A stretch of DNA of 64,000 nucleotides, taken from the NCBI GenBank assembly GCA_902705865.1, contig CACSIO010000045.1, positions 292,917 through 356,916 of the forward strand. The letters run 5' to 3'. This document shows, in pieces, positions 26,848-34,993 of the stretch. The position numbers and the translations under genes were made by a program. Numbering within the stretch: position 1 is the first letter of the stretch; the number at the start of each line of letters is the position of its first letter. This DNA comes from BD1-7 clade bacterium (GTDB taxonomy: Bacteria; Pseudomonadota; Gammaproteobacteria; Pseudomonadales; DT-91). The notes below the pieces were generated by a model that saw nothing but the letters and a program-made list of their open reading frames with translations, was not told where the DNA came from and did no database searches.

Positions 26848-28002
26848 TTATGCCGCGATGCGGTCAACGATAGTGTTGTTGTATTCGTCGGTAACGGCCT
26901 GACGAAAGACGATGGTCTCGGCGACGTTGTAGAAGCCGAGTTTGTAATCCCAGTAGGCGGTGTTGTCGACGAAGGATGCTTTGTTGAGCGCTGGGTCGAT
27001 CCAACACTCGCCGCCGCTGATGATGCCTTGAAGAGTTAGGCGGCGAATTAGCGCGTTTACTCGACCGCGGATAAAGCTGACGTAATCACTGGTGAGGTTG
27101 CGATCAACGTATTCTTCATGGGCGGCAAGGATCGAATCGCCGACGATATAACGAATGCGCTGATGGGGTATCAAGGTGCCGTTGGCCAAACGATTGCCCC
27201 AGAAATAAACGCCGCCGGCTTTGCGAACGACGGCGCAGATATCATTGGCAGATAACACATTGGCCATGCAGGTTTTGCTGCCGCTGATGTAATCGATATT
27301 TTTGCTAGGGCCGAGGATGTTTTGCATACGTTGGTTTGAGGGGGATGTGTGGTAGCCGCGCTCGACATCGTTGCGAACGATGTGACCTGCGACGGCTGCC
27401 GATGCTGCACGGGTGGTTTCGTTGCCATCTTCACCGGTAGCGCGGATGCCGGGATCGACAAAGATCACTTCATCGTAGCGACTTTTGTCTTGAACGGCTG
27501 CGGAAAGACCATCAGCCTTGCCATCGATAATGGCGATGGCGTGGAGCTTTTTGGCGAGGGCTTCCAGTGCGACACCGACGGCTTCGATCTGGCTGAATTC
27601 GGGGGCGATGATCAGGCGCGGTTTGAAGCCAGTGTCGCTTTCGGCAGACAGCATACATTGCATGCCGATAAAGCTGTTGCGTTCGTTGTTGATGGTGCCA
27701 ATGAGGCTGGACGTTTGCATCGCGACATCGGCAGATTCGTTTACACGGGTGACAACGACGAGGGCGGGTTGCTGATCGAAGATATCCAGCAGTGCCTGGC
27801 GTAGTGTGCCGCTGGTGCCGGCTTTGGCGATATCGGCTTCGCCGGTGACGAGGGTGTTTTCGTTGAGCGGGAAGGTGGTTGTATCGGCATCATCGGCGGT
27901 GGCTACCAGACCAACAATGGAGCCTGCAACTTGTTCGATGGGTTTGTTGGCGGCATCGAGGTATTTGTGTTCGACGCCGTGGAGTTTATCGCGAGCGGGC
28001 AT
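26848..28002 (-). CDS. Phage tail sheath protein (P2 FI)
   Basis: 384 residues (P2 FI 396). Contractile sheath subunit. Recognisable parts: N-terminal HGVEHKYLDAANKPIEQVAG; the central ALVVVTRV and LIIAPEFSQ strands; the C-terminal HEEYVDRNLTSDYVSFIRGRVNALIRRLTLQG and INP-type YYNVAETIVFR segments. Start ATG 28002. It is followed by the tube gene as in P2. Confidence 0.93.
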   Translation of the reverse strand: MPARDKLHGVEHKYLDAANKPIEQVAGSIVGLVATADDADTTTFPLNENTLVTGEADIAKAGTSGTLRQALLDIFDQQPALVVVTRVNESADVAMQTSSLIGTINNERNSFIGMQCMLSAESDTGFKPRLIIAPEFSQIEAVGVALEALAKKLHAIAIIDGKADGLSAAVQDKSRYDEVIFVDPGIRATGEDGNETTRAASAAVAGHIVRNDVERGYHTSPSNQRMQNILGPSKNIDYISGSKTCMANVLSANDICAVVRKAGGVYFWGNRLANGTLIPHQRIRYIVGDSILAAHEEYVDRNLTSDYVSFIRGRVNALIRRLTLQGIISGGECWIDPALNKASFVDNTAYWDYKLGFYNVAETIVFRQAVTDEYNNTIVDRIAA

Positions 28003-28027
28003 GGTGATGCCTCCTTATTAAGTCGGA

Positions 28028-28330
28028 TTATGCAGGTTGCGGAGGCCAGACAATGGCATCCGGGTCGGTGAAGGTGATGGTGATGTCACGCAGGGCTTGG
28101 CGGTAGGTTGCCCATTCTGCTCGTATTTCAGCACTCAGTGGTGTGTCGGGTGTTTGTGTCCAGTCGCTGGTGGCAAGGTGCTGGTTTCGTTGAGTGCGGA
28201 TCGCTTTCCATAAGCAATCTACGATAACGATTTGTTTATTCGCATCGGAAACGCCGCGTACTGACCAGTCGTCGTCGGTATTGAGGCCGTAGTGTTTTTT
28301 ACCATTAAATTCGAAGAATGGGATTTCCAT
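28028..28330 (-). CDS. Probable tail fibre assembly chaperone
   Basis: About 100 residues from ATG 28330. The C-terminal part TPLSAEIRAEWATYRQALRDI and the final DPDAIVWPPQPA match the phage tail-assembly chaperone pattern (WATYRQALRDI...WPxxP). The N-terminal half is unfamiliar. It follows the fibre gene directly, which is the usual position of a fibre-specific chaperone. Confidence 0.75.
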   Translation of the reverse strand: MEIPFFEFNGKKHYGLNTDDDWSVRGVSDANKQIVIVDCLWKAIRTQRNQHLATSDWTQTPDTPLSAEIRAEWATYRQALRDITITFTDPDAIVWPPQPA

Positions 28331-28332
28331 GC

Positions 28333-29121
28333 TCAGGCTCCTACTAGATAAACTTGTTTGTTGCCTACTTGGAGTGCTTGGTAGGTCGGGTGGAATACGT
28401 CGACGTTCTGACCGACTGAGAGACCGTGAAGGCATACGATCATGGATGAGCGATAGTAGAGAGGGCTGAATATGTAGTATTGCGCGGGCGTGTCTTCGAT
28501 GATGCCCGTGACCAGTACTTCGCTGTGATGCGATCCAGGAAATGATACATTGCCGCCGTTATATGCAGAGTAGAGAAGGCCACTGGCTTCAGCCTGTGGG
28601 TTCAAACTTGCCATGGGTAGCCTGATGTCTGCGCTGTAATGATGAATGAAATATTCAGAGCTGTGTGATAGCGAGATCGGATAGGATGCTTTGAGTGCGC
28701 CGGCGAATATGCGGATACTGGCGGAAGCGTTGATGATTGCATCCTTGAAACGAAAAACGATCGATTTACCGAGAATGAAAATGTCTTCGTCGATTGTTAT
28801 TGTTTTGCCACTTTCCGTTGTGAAAATAACTCCGTAGCCACCTTTAGGTATTTTTTCGATCGAAGCTTTCAGGCTTTTTAGAGGGTTGCTCGGTGTTCCT
28901 TCTTGCGAATCATCACCATTGTCTGGGTCGAAGTAGACGGATCGATAGAGTTCACTTTCAACGGCTTCTGGGATAGCGACTTGTACCTGATCGATCACGT
29001 CATCGCTGCGGCTTTCTATGTTACTGATGCGGTTTTCAAAATCTTCGCGCGCCCCTTCAAAATACTGTTTGAGGTGGGTGTAGCTGCTGATCAGCTCGCC
29101 GATTTCTTCTGTCTGCGTCAT
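28333..29121 (-). CDS. Putative tail fibre / receptor-binding protein
   Basis: 262 residues, not recognised as a named family. The N-terminal ~60 residues are coiled-coil-like (SYTHLKQYFEGAREDFENRI). From residue ~65 the sequence SVYFDPDNGDDSQEGTPSNP resembles the start of right-handed beta-helix fibres, and the rest is rich in short beta strands, Ser, Tyr and Gly. It lies between the gpH-type N-terminal domain gene and the assembly chaperone, the position of the receptor-binding fibre. It is more AT-rich than its neighbours, typical of exchanged host-range genes. Confidence 0.65.
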   Translation of the reverse strand: MTQTEEIGELISSYTHLKQYFEGAREDFENRISNIESRSDDVIDQVQVAIPEAVESELYRSVYFDPDNGDDSQEGTPSNPLKSLKASIEKIPKGGYGVIFTTESGKTITIDEDIFILGKSIVFRFKDAIINASASIRIFAGALKASYPISLSHSSEYFIHHYSADIRLPMASLNPQAEASGLLYSAYNGGNVSFPGSHHSEVLVTGIIEDTPAQYYIFSPLYYRSSMIVCLHGLSVGQNVDVFHPTYQALQVGNKQVYLVGA

Positions 29122-29122
29122 G

Positions 29123-29650
29123 TTAGTAGGCTCCTGATATCTGGTTGATGCGATCAGCCTGGCGCAGCTGCTCTAGCTGCAGATTGGCTAACGCTGTGCC
29201 AATGGCGGCGATTTCTTTGACGATGATGAGGTTGAGGTTGTTGACACCAACCTGAACGTTGAGGCTGTTGGCCGGTAACTGGCGCAGGCAGACAGCGACT
29301 TTTTCGATATGGATATCACCGGCGGCTTTGAAACCGATGCGGGTTGTGGGGTGGCTGGTGAGAAACAGTAAGGTGCCGTCGCTCAGGAAGCCTGCCATCT
29401 CGCGCATGTCGTATTCTTCTGGGCCATCGAAAGCGCCAGCGAGATAAAAGGTATCCGCATCGCTTTGGTAATCGCGGATTTCGACGCGTTGTTGTTCTTG
29501 GCGCAGGGCGGTTTCTGTGCCGTTGGGTGTGTAGGCAGCGGAGCCCATGGCCAGATGGGATAACACCCCTTTAAGGCCTTGATTCTTTTTGGCGACGAGT
29601 TCGGCGATACCCTGCTGGGTAAACTGGAGAATGTAGGGGTGTGCGGCCAT
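29123..29650 (-). CDS. Phage tail-collar fibre N-terminal protein (P2 gpH N-terminus-like)
   Basis: 175 residues corresponding to the baseplate-attachment domain (DUF3751 type) at the start of long P2 gpH fibres. Signs are FTQQGIAELVAKKNQG, YTPNGTETALRQEQQRVEI, EIREMAGFLSDGTLL-like (MREMAGFLSDGTLLFLTS) and NLIIVKEIA. Full gpH fibres exceed 600 residues; here the fibre tip appears to be encoded by the next, separate gene. Overlaps gpI by one base. Confidence 0.85.
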   Translation of the reverse strand: MAAHPYILQFTQQGIAELVAKKNQGLKGVLSHLAMGSAAYTPNGTETALRQEQQRVEIRDYQSDADTFYLAGAFDGPEEYDMREMAGFLSDGTLLFLTSHPTTRIGFKAAGDIHIEKVAVCLRQLPANSLNVQVGVNNLNLIIVKEIAAIGTALANLQLEQLRQADRINQISGAY

Positions 29651-30234
29651 TAGTTCACCTCCGGCAGGCGTGGTTCGCCGTTTATTTCGTGCCAGGTTAC
29701 AGACGGTGCGCGGGTGCCGGCGATGGCTAGATCAGCGCTGTGGCGAATGCCGGTATACAGGGTGTAGTGTTGGCTGCCGCGTTTAACGGCATCTAACAAG
29801 CGTTTTAGTGCTTCGGTGAGTTCGGCATTGAGCAGTGCATCGCGGGTGTTGTCGAGGTTGTCGCGCAGATAGGCTTCGATGATGAAGGTGCCGCGTTCGC
29901 CTTGAGGGATTTGCTGCCACCACTCTTTGTAAGTGGCGTCGATGTTCAGTGCTGCCAGCGCTTTGATGACCGCTGCTTTGGTGCCTTTGATGCGGTGCAG
30001 CGCGGGGGCTTCGTCAATGACGCGGCGTTTGATGTTGGTGGGCCAGTTGGGGTTCCAGAGATCGACGCTGGCGGCCCAAGCCAGATGCGGCAAGAATTCG
30101 GCGGGGCATTGCCACGGGTTCCAGAGATCGATGTCGGTTTGCTGGCCGAGGGTTTGTAGGCGTTCACCACCGATACGATCGAGAGCGTGTTCTTGTTTGC
30201 TGAAGTGTGCGGGTAACAGGCTTTTAATTGGCAT
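29650..30234 (-). CDS. Phage tail protein I (P2 gpI)
   Basis: 194 residues (P2 gpI 176), baseplate wedge component. Motifs: LLPAHFSKQEHALDRI, WNPWQCPAEFLPHLAWAASVD, the repeated WNPNWPTNIKRRVIDEAPALHRIKGT and WWQQIPQGERGTFIIEAY. It lies between J and the fibre genes; its ATG immediately follows the J stop. Confidence 0.92.
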   Translation of the reverse strand: MPIKSLLPAHFSKQEHALDRIGGERLQTLGQQTDIDLWNPWQCPAEFLPHLAWAASVDLWNPNWPTNIKRRVIDEAPALHRIKGTKAAVIKALAALNIDATYKEWWQQIPQGERGTFIIEAYLRDNLDNTRDALLNAELTEALKRLLDAVKRGSQHYTLYTGIRHSADLAIAGTRAPSVTWHEINGEPRLPEVN

Positions 30235-31074
30235 TTACATCACCTCTTTGACGGTGAGGGTGATGGCTGTGCAGTAAGGTGCTTGGTGTTTTTCAGCGAA
30301 GATATCGGCCCAGTTGTTGAGCGCAACATAGGCAACACCGGGTAGGTGGGTATGGGCCTTGATGCCGGAATCGGAGACGATACCTTGGAGGCGGTGCTCT
30401 TCTTTTGTATAGGTTTGCAGGGCCTTCAGCGCGGCGGCTTTAACGATGTTGTGATCGGGCCCTGGGTACGTGTGTACGGTGCCGCTGATGCTATAGGTGA
30501 GAATCTCGGCGCTTTGCACGGTGACGCGATCACCTTGCGGGCGGACGTGATCTTGATTAACTGCATGGGCGACGCTATTGAGCAGTGCTTGGTTTGCGGT
30601 GCCGTCGCCCTCGGTTGATAAGACGGGCAGGATCACATCCAGCGGTTGTGGTGAGATGAACTCAACGTCTTTGACGTTTTCGCTGGCGCTTTTGGCGTGA
30701 AACAGATACGCACCGATGGGGCCTGCGGTGCTGTAGCCCTCCGGGGCTAAGGCGCAGCGGTGGCGGTAATCATCGTCGGTTTCGTTTAGTAGGCGTTCGG
30801 TGTGGTGATAGGTAGTGCCGGTGTGATCTAACGCTGCACCTCTGCCATAGGCCAAGGTGCGGTTTTTGTGGGCTTCGTTGCTGGCTTGGCGTAGCAGGCG
30901 TTCGCGCACGGCGAGGCTGCGGATCAGGCGGTAACGTGGGTCGCCGGGGCCTTCGATGATATCGCCTTCGTTATCGGCTAACCAGGTGATGGCCTCGGCG
31001 GTGATTTGTTCGATGGTGAGCTGTGGGGTGAAATCCACGGCGGGCAGTTTGGAGAGATCGATTGCGCCTGTCAT
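30235..31074 (-). CDS. Baseplate assembly protein J (P2 gpJ)
   Basis: 279 residues (P2 gpJ 302), edge of the baseplate. Family segments: DLSKLPAVDFTPQL, RLIRSLAVRERLLRQASNEAHKNRTLAYGRGAALDH, RCALAPEGYSTAGPIGAYLFHAKSAS and RPQGDRVTVQSAE. It overlaps gpW by 4 bases, the usual coupling in P2-type tails. Confidence 0.93.
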   Translation of the reverse strand: MTGAIDLSKLPAVDFTPQLTIEQITAEAITWLADNEGDIIEGPGDPRYRLIRSLAVRERLLRQASNEAHKNRTLAYGRGAALDHTGTTYHHTERLLNETDDDYRHRCALAPEGYSTAGPIGAYLFHAKSASENVKDVEFISPQPLDVILPVLSTEGDGTANQALLNSVAHAVNQDHVRPQGDRVTVQSAEILTYSISGTVHTYPGPDHNIVKAAALKALQTYTKEEHRLQGIVSDSGIKAHTHLPGVAYVALNNWADIFAEKHQAPYCTAITLTVKEVM

Positions 31075-31439
31075 ACGGCACCGCCTTGTGGGGCTGCGAT
31101 TGATACGGGTGAACGCAGACTAACGCTTTGCTGTTGCCATTGACCGTGGGCGATGACTTCGATGCGATGGGGGGCGGGTTCGATTAATTCGAGCTGGCGT
31201 AGGGTGAAGTCGGTGAGGTCATTGACGGGGTTTTGCAGGGCGTTGGCGATGCGGCTGAACAGCTTCATGCGGAACAGCTCGGTGATGTTCTCATCGATGA
31301 GGTCTTCGAGATCGGCGCCGTAGGTGCGCTCACCGACCAAGGTGCCTTGATAGGTGCCCAGCGCATCGGCAAAGCGTTGGTTGAGATACGCTTCGCCGCT
31401 GATGAGGGTGCCTGTGTGTTTTGCCATACCTTGTTTCAT
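31071..31439 (-). CDS. Baseplate wedge protein W (P2 gpW / gp25 family)
   Basis: 122 residues (P2 gpW 115). gp25-like lysozyme fold of the baseplate wedge without the catalytic residues. Seen: QRFADALGTYQGTLVGERTYGADLEDLIDENI, then IANALQNPVNDLTDFTLRQLELI. Start ATG 31439 (ATG 31427 is possible). One of the recurring late motifs lies 29 bases upstream, at 31469-31494. Confidence 0.9.
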   Translation of the reverse strand: MKQGMAKHTGTLISGEAYLNQRFADALGTYQGTLVGERTYGADLEDLIDENITELFRMKLFSRIANALQNPVNDLTDFTLRQLELIEPAPHRIEVIAHGQWQQQSVSLRSPVSIAAPQGGAV

Positions 31440-31468
31440 AGGGCCATGATGCCGGGTTGAAACAAAGG

Positions 31469-31494
31469 GATGGAAATAAAGGGTTTTAGTGTTG
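31469..31494 (-). promoter_or_regulatory. Recurring late motif upstream of W (PP-like position)
   Basis: On the minus strand this reads CACTAAAACCCTTTATTTCC..., nearly identical to the copies at 35991-36016 and 44304-44328 and related to 48511-48529. The core TAAA-N4-TTTA is a dyad. Located just upstream of the baseplate genes, where a late tail promoter would be needed. Confidence 0.65.
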
Positions 31495-31500
31495 TGCTGG

Positions 31501-32085
31501 TTATTGCGGGCCTTGGGTTGAGCCGCCGCTGTCGCCGGGGTGTTTGTGGCCTTTGCCGCTGATGCCGTCGCTGAGGTGATCGGCTGCGGTGCTGGTGCCG
31601 GAGATGGCGGCGTTTTTTTTGATGGTGGTGTTTTTATTCACGGTGAGATTTTCGGTGATCTCGACGTTGCATTGCAGCACCGCTGTGTTTTTGGCGGCCA
31701 GCTTGGCGATGCCGGTGCTGCGGTTAAAACTGAAGTGATTGTCGGCATCGATGTTGACTTGCAGCATGTTGAGATCGGTTGAGGGTGGCGGAATAACGTC
31801 GGTAAAGCGGCTACGGGTGACACGACCGCGTTCGATATCACCGTTGGGGCTGATGATGGTGACGGCTTCGTTGATTTCGAGCGGCCACCAGATTTGGCCG
31901 TTAGTGCCGGCGCGGTCGGCGGTGGGGGTTAGCCAGTTGGTGAGTTGTGGTTCGTCTTCGGTGCCGATGTTGACACGTACTTGATACGGGGCGGTTTGCA
32001 CTTGGGCGATGACGCCTTCGACCAGGATATTGGCGAGGCGGCGTTCGAGGCGGTTGATGCGTTGGACGAGTTCATCGTAGCCCAT
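31501..32085 (-). CDS. Baseplate assembly protein V, central spike (P2 gpV)
   Basis: 194 residues (P2 gpV 211). Membrane-puncturing spike. N-terminal coiled segment (YDELVQRINRLERRLANI) and OB domain (VEGVIAQVQTAPYQVRVNIG; WLTPTADRAGTNGQIWWPLEINEAVTIISPNGD). Then a beta-helical repeat region (QCNVEITENLTVNKNTTIKK) and a terminal GKGHKHPGDSGGSTQGPQ with the His pair expected to bind the apical metal ion. Confidence 0.92.
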   Translation of the reverse strand: MGYDELVQRINRLERRLANILVEGVIAQVQTAPYQVRVNIGTEDEPQLTNWLTPTADRAGTNGQIWWPLEINEAVTIISPNGDIERGRVTRSRFTDVIPPPSTDLNMLQVNIDADNHFSFNRSTGIAKLAAKNTAVLQCNVEITENLTVNKNTTIKKNAAISGTSTAADHLSDGISGKGHKHPGDSGGSTQGPQ

Positions 32086-32086
32086 G

Positions 32087-32692
32087 TCAGTTGGCCTCGG
32101 GTGTTAGGCGGGTGTAGTCATTTTGATGGGCGGTGCCGATGTCGGGGGCTTCGCCGAGGAACAGGTGCGCGGGGATCTGGCCGGCGGGGTTGGCGCTGCT
32201 GAAGGTGATTTGCTGGTTGAACGCGCAGCCCCAGAAGTTGACGGCTTTTTCGTTATCGACTTTGGCGTTGAACAGGTTGCGGCATTCGATGTTACTGGCC
32301 ACCGCACTGGCACCTGGGGTGCCGAAGGTTTGGCCGGGCAGGCATCGGGTGAGAAACTCGGCCAGGTTGAGTGCGGCTTCGGCGCGTGATAGCCGGGGTA
32401 GCTCTTTGGTGAGGATACTGATGCCAATGGTGAGGTCTGCGGTGATTTGACGTGTGGTATTGGCTTGAGTTGTGCTGCTGGGGTTTGCCGGTGCGCGGGC
32501 TTTGATGCTGTTGATACGTAGCACGGATACCAGCAGCGCCGGTGCGCGTGCTGACAGGTGTTTGATGTCTTCTTCGCCGAAGCGACCGCCGTGGGTTTGT
32601 ACGCAGACCTTTTTGGGTAACGGTGCTTGTAAGGTTGCCACAATGTTGTTGAGGTGATTGCTTAAGGCTGACCATTCGTTGAGTGGCTGCAT
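32087..32692 (-). CDS. DUF1834 family phage protein (Mu gp37-like)
   Basis: 201 residues. Family of unknown function at the head-tail interface of Mu-like phages. Seen: VCVQTHGGRFGEEDIKHLSARAPALLVSVLRI and ISILTKELPRLSRAEAALNLAEFLTRCLPG. Placed between gpG and gpV, at the junction of the Mu-type head block and the P2-type tail block. Confidence 0.8.
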   Translation of the reverse strand: MQPLNEWSALSNHLNNIVATLQAPLPKKVCVQTHGGRFGEEDIKHLSARAPALLVSVLRINSIKARAPANPSSTTQANTTRQITADLTIGISILTKELPRLSRAEAALNLAEFLTRCLPGQTFGTPGASAVASNIECRNLFNAKVDNEKAVNFWGCAFNQQITFSSANPAGQIPAHLFLGEAPDIGTAHQNDYTRLTPEAN

Positions 32693-32694
32693 GG

Positions 32695-33126
32695 CTAGGT
32701 TCTCAGTTGTTGATCGACCCAGTTGTCGATGATGGCGATCATATCGGCACGGTTTGCTTGTGACAGACCGAGGTATTCGCGGGCGGGCAGGTTGCGCTTT
32801 TTATAGCCGAATTGTTGGGCGGCAGCATAGGGGAGGTTGCTGCCCCAGATGGCGGTATCGGCGTTGTGATCTGCGGTGATGCTGTCGAGCAGATTGCCTT
32901 CGTTTTCGAGCAGGCTGTGGTTGCTGTGGCGGGTTTTGGTGTAGCCCTCTGACCAGGCTAACCAAGGGCTGCCATCGGGGGCGGTCTTTTCGGTTTCGAT
33001 GCGGCGGCGGGTTTGGCTTTCGCCTTCGGTGGCCAACGATGGCAACAACTCGCCGACGTTGGCATCGGCGAGTTGTTGGATGCGGTGGTTGAGCTCCGCT
33101 AGGTGCAGGGTGAGTTCGGTTGACAT
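32695..33126 (-). CDS. Phage virion morphogenesis protein (Mu gpG)
   Basis: 143 residues (Mu gpG about 156). Head/tail completion factor. Typical pattern: RRRIETEKTAPDGSPWLAWSEGYTKTRHSNHSLLENEGNLLDSI, then YAAAQQFGYKKRNLPAREYLGLSQANRADMIAIIDNWVDQQL. In Mu, G follows F directly; here it lies downstream of the capsid genes. Confidence 0.92.
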   Translation of the reverse strand: MSTELTLHLAELNHRIQQLADANVGELLPSLATEGESQTRRRIETEKTAPDGSPWLAWSEGYTKTRHSNHSLLENEGNLLDSITADHNADTAIWGSNLPYAAAQQFGYKKRNLPAREYLGLSQANRADMIAIIDNWVDQQLRT

Positions 33127-33128
33127 GG

Positions 33129-33482
33129 TTAGCTATCAACGGCTTCGAGTTCGATGTGCGGGTCGGCTTCGAGCTTGCTCAGTTGCTCTTGGGCGAAAGT
33201 GCCGGCGGGCCAGTGATGCCACTCGGGGCCGTGTTGTTGGCCACCGCGCCAGTAGCCTTCGGTGCGGTTGGTGGTGCGCGTGCGAACGGGGGGTTGTTGT
33301 TGGTGGTTCGTGTTTTGGTCGGTACTGTTTTTGGTGGTGCTTTTAGTCGTACTTTCAGTCGTGCTTTCGGTATTCGCCTCGGTGATCTGGTCGGTTTTTT
33401 GTTCTGATGAGGGTGCTTTTTTTGCCGCTGCTTGTGTCTGTGTTTGCGCCTTTTTGGCGGTGGTCTGTTTTGGTGTGGCCAT
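33129..33482 (-). CDS. HI1506-related protein (Mu gp35-like)
   Basis: 117 residues. The first ~65 are low complexity, rich in Lys, Thr, Gln and Ser (for example TESTTESTTKSTTKNST). The C-terminal TNRTEGYWRGGQQHGPEWHHWPAGTFAQEQLSKLEADP is the conserved FluMu gp35 domain. It sits between DUF1320 and gpG. Function unknown. Confidence 0.82.
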   Translation of the reverse strand: MATPKQTTAKKAQTQTQAAAKKAPSSEQKTDQITEANTESTTESTTKSTTKNSTDQNTNHQQQPPVRTRTTNRTEGYWRGGQQHGPEWHHWPAGTFAQEQLSKLEADPHIELEAVDS

Positions 33483-33519
33483 GGGTTGCTCCGGTTGTTA
33501 AACGGGGTTTGAACAGGGG

Positions 33520-33951
33520 TTAAAAAATGTGGCTGCTGGTGTTGCGGTTAAACAGGCGCGGGTTGCTGTCGACTTCGACTTCCATGCCGGTTGGGCTGGT
33601 ATCTTGATTGTCGTTATGACTGTCGATCGATAGCGCGATATCGCCGCGAGCGAGTTTGGCTAACAGGCTGATTGCATCTTCGTAGCGTTGGCGTTTTTCT
33701 TCGCTTTGGTGGGTACCCATTGAGAGGCGGTAGATAGCGATATCGACGGCGACGCGGGTGAGGATGCCGGGTACGGTTGCCAGTGGCAGTGGGTAGCGTT
33801 TGCCGATGTAGCTGTCGATTTCGTCGTCGGCATCTTGCAGGGCTCGGTTGACCTTGGCGGTGTCGATCTCGTCGTTGAGATCATCATCGGCGATGATGAG
33901 GAGTTCATCTTTGCCGTAGCGACTTTCGATAGCGGCCTGGGTGGCGTACAT
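33520..33951 (-). CDS. DUF1320 family phage protein (Mu gp36-like)
   Basis: 143 residues from ATG 33951 (MYATQAAIESRYGKDELLII); the frame opens 13 codons earlier, but that start does not fit the family. Conserved DADDEIDSYIGKRYPLPLATVPGILTRVAVDIAIYRL. Head-tail adaptor-like role is presumed from position after the capsid. Confidence 0.9.
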   Translation of the reverse strand: MYATQAAIESRYGKDELLIIADDDLNDEIDTAKVNRALQDADDEIDSYIGKRYPLPLATVPGILTRVAVDIAIYRLSMGTHQSEEKRQRYEDAISLLAKLARGDIALSIDSHNDNQDTSPTGMEVEVDSNPRLFNRNTSSHIF

Positions 33952-34040
33952 GATGGCGACCTGTGTTGGTTGTGTTAGGGCGCCGAACATCCTGTTCGGC
34001 TTTGGGGCGCGATCCTTCGCTTTGCAGGGTTATCTTGGGG

Positions 34041-34949
34041 TTACAGGTAATCCGGTACGACGATCTCGAACTTCTTATACAGTTCGTTGGATTCGCCGTT
34101 ATCCAGGCGTTCGCGTTCGATCAGCAGGCGGGCTTGTTTCTCCAGCGCGACGGGCACAACCAAAGTGCGCGGGCGTACGCCTAACTTGCGGCTGCCATCG
34201 GCGGTGTAACCGCGCATGGTGGTATAGGCTGCCCAGAGGTTGTCGTAGGTTAATTCGGCCTTGGCACCGAAGGCCAATTGCCAAAAGCTGAAGCCGACGT
34301 TATCGCGGCAATCAACGCCGAAGCGAAACTCTTTGCGCATGAAAACGGATTCATCTTTTTCGTCGACCATTTGCACGAACTTGGGCTTTTTGCGCTGCTG
34401 GAAGATGATGGGCTTGATGGCGCGGGTGGTATCCATCAAGAACCAAGCCGGGCCGGTATAACCTGCATCGACCAGCATGTTGCTGACTTGAGCGACGGTG
34501 CCGGTGCCATCGGCCTTGGCGGTAACCGGGTGCTCATCATCGAAGTAGGGTTGGCCGTCGTAACACAAGGTGGTGAAACCGTTGTTGAGCAGGGGGTAGA
34601 CCAGCTCATCGGCGTGGATTTCGACGGCGCGGCCCATCTCTTGAAACAGCGGGGCGTAGATGCCGATTTCGTCATCTTCGATGTCGTCGCGGTCGACGCC
34701 GATGGTGGATTCCCACGATTTGTTGGTGATGCTGTAGCTGTGGGCTTTGATATCGTTGATGACACGATCGCCGACCCATTCGCGCAGGCTGGGTACTTTG
34801 CCTAACCAGCCGTAGGTGTTGGCGGATGTGGTGCTGGGCACGGTGGTGGCGATGTGGGTATACATGGGGCCGGCTTCTTGCTGGCCGTCTTGAAAGTTCT
34901 TTTTGAAGCCGACAAACAGGCTTTTGATGGCTGCGGGTGTGATGATCAT
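34041..34949 (-). CDS. Major capsid protein (Mu gpT)
   Basis: 302 residues (Mu gpT 305). Mu-type major head subunit: MIITPAAIKSLFVGFKKNFQDG N-terminus, AYGWLGKVPSLREWVGDRVIND-like segment, ARAIKPIIFQQRKKPKFVQ-like segment and FRFGVDCRDNVGFSFWQLAFGAKAELTYDNL. It follows the protease/scaffold gene as in Mu. Confidence 0.95.
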   Translation of the reverse strand: MIITPAAIKSLFVGFKKNFQDGQQEAGPMYTHIATTVPSTTSANTYGWLGKVPSLREWVGDRVINDIKAHSYSITNKSWESTIGVDRDDIEDDEIGIYAPLFQEMGRAVEIHADELVYPLLNNGFTTLCYDGQPYFDDEHPVTAKADGTGTVAQVSNMLVDAGYTGPAWFLMDTTRAIKPIIFQQRKKPKFVQMVDEKDESVFMRKEFRFGVDCRDNVGFSFWQLAFGAKAELTYDNLWAAYTTMRGYTADGSRKLGVRPRTLVVPVALEKQARLLIERERLDNGESNELYKKFEIVVPDYL

Positions 34950-34993
34950 GGCGTGATTCCCTTTGGGTTATTCGTTAGCGCTGCAGGCGGTGT

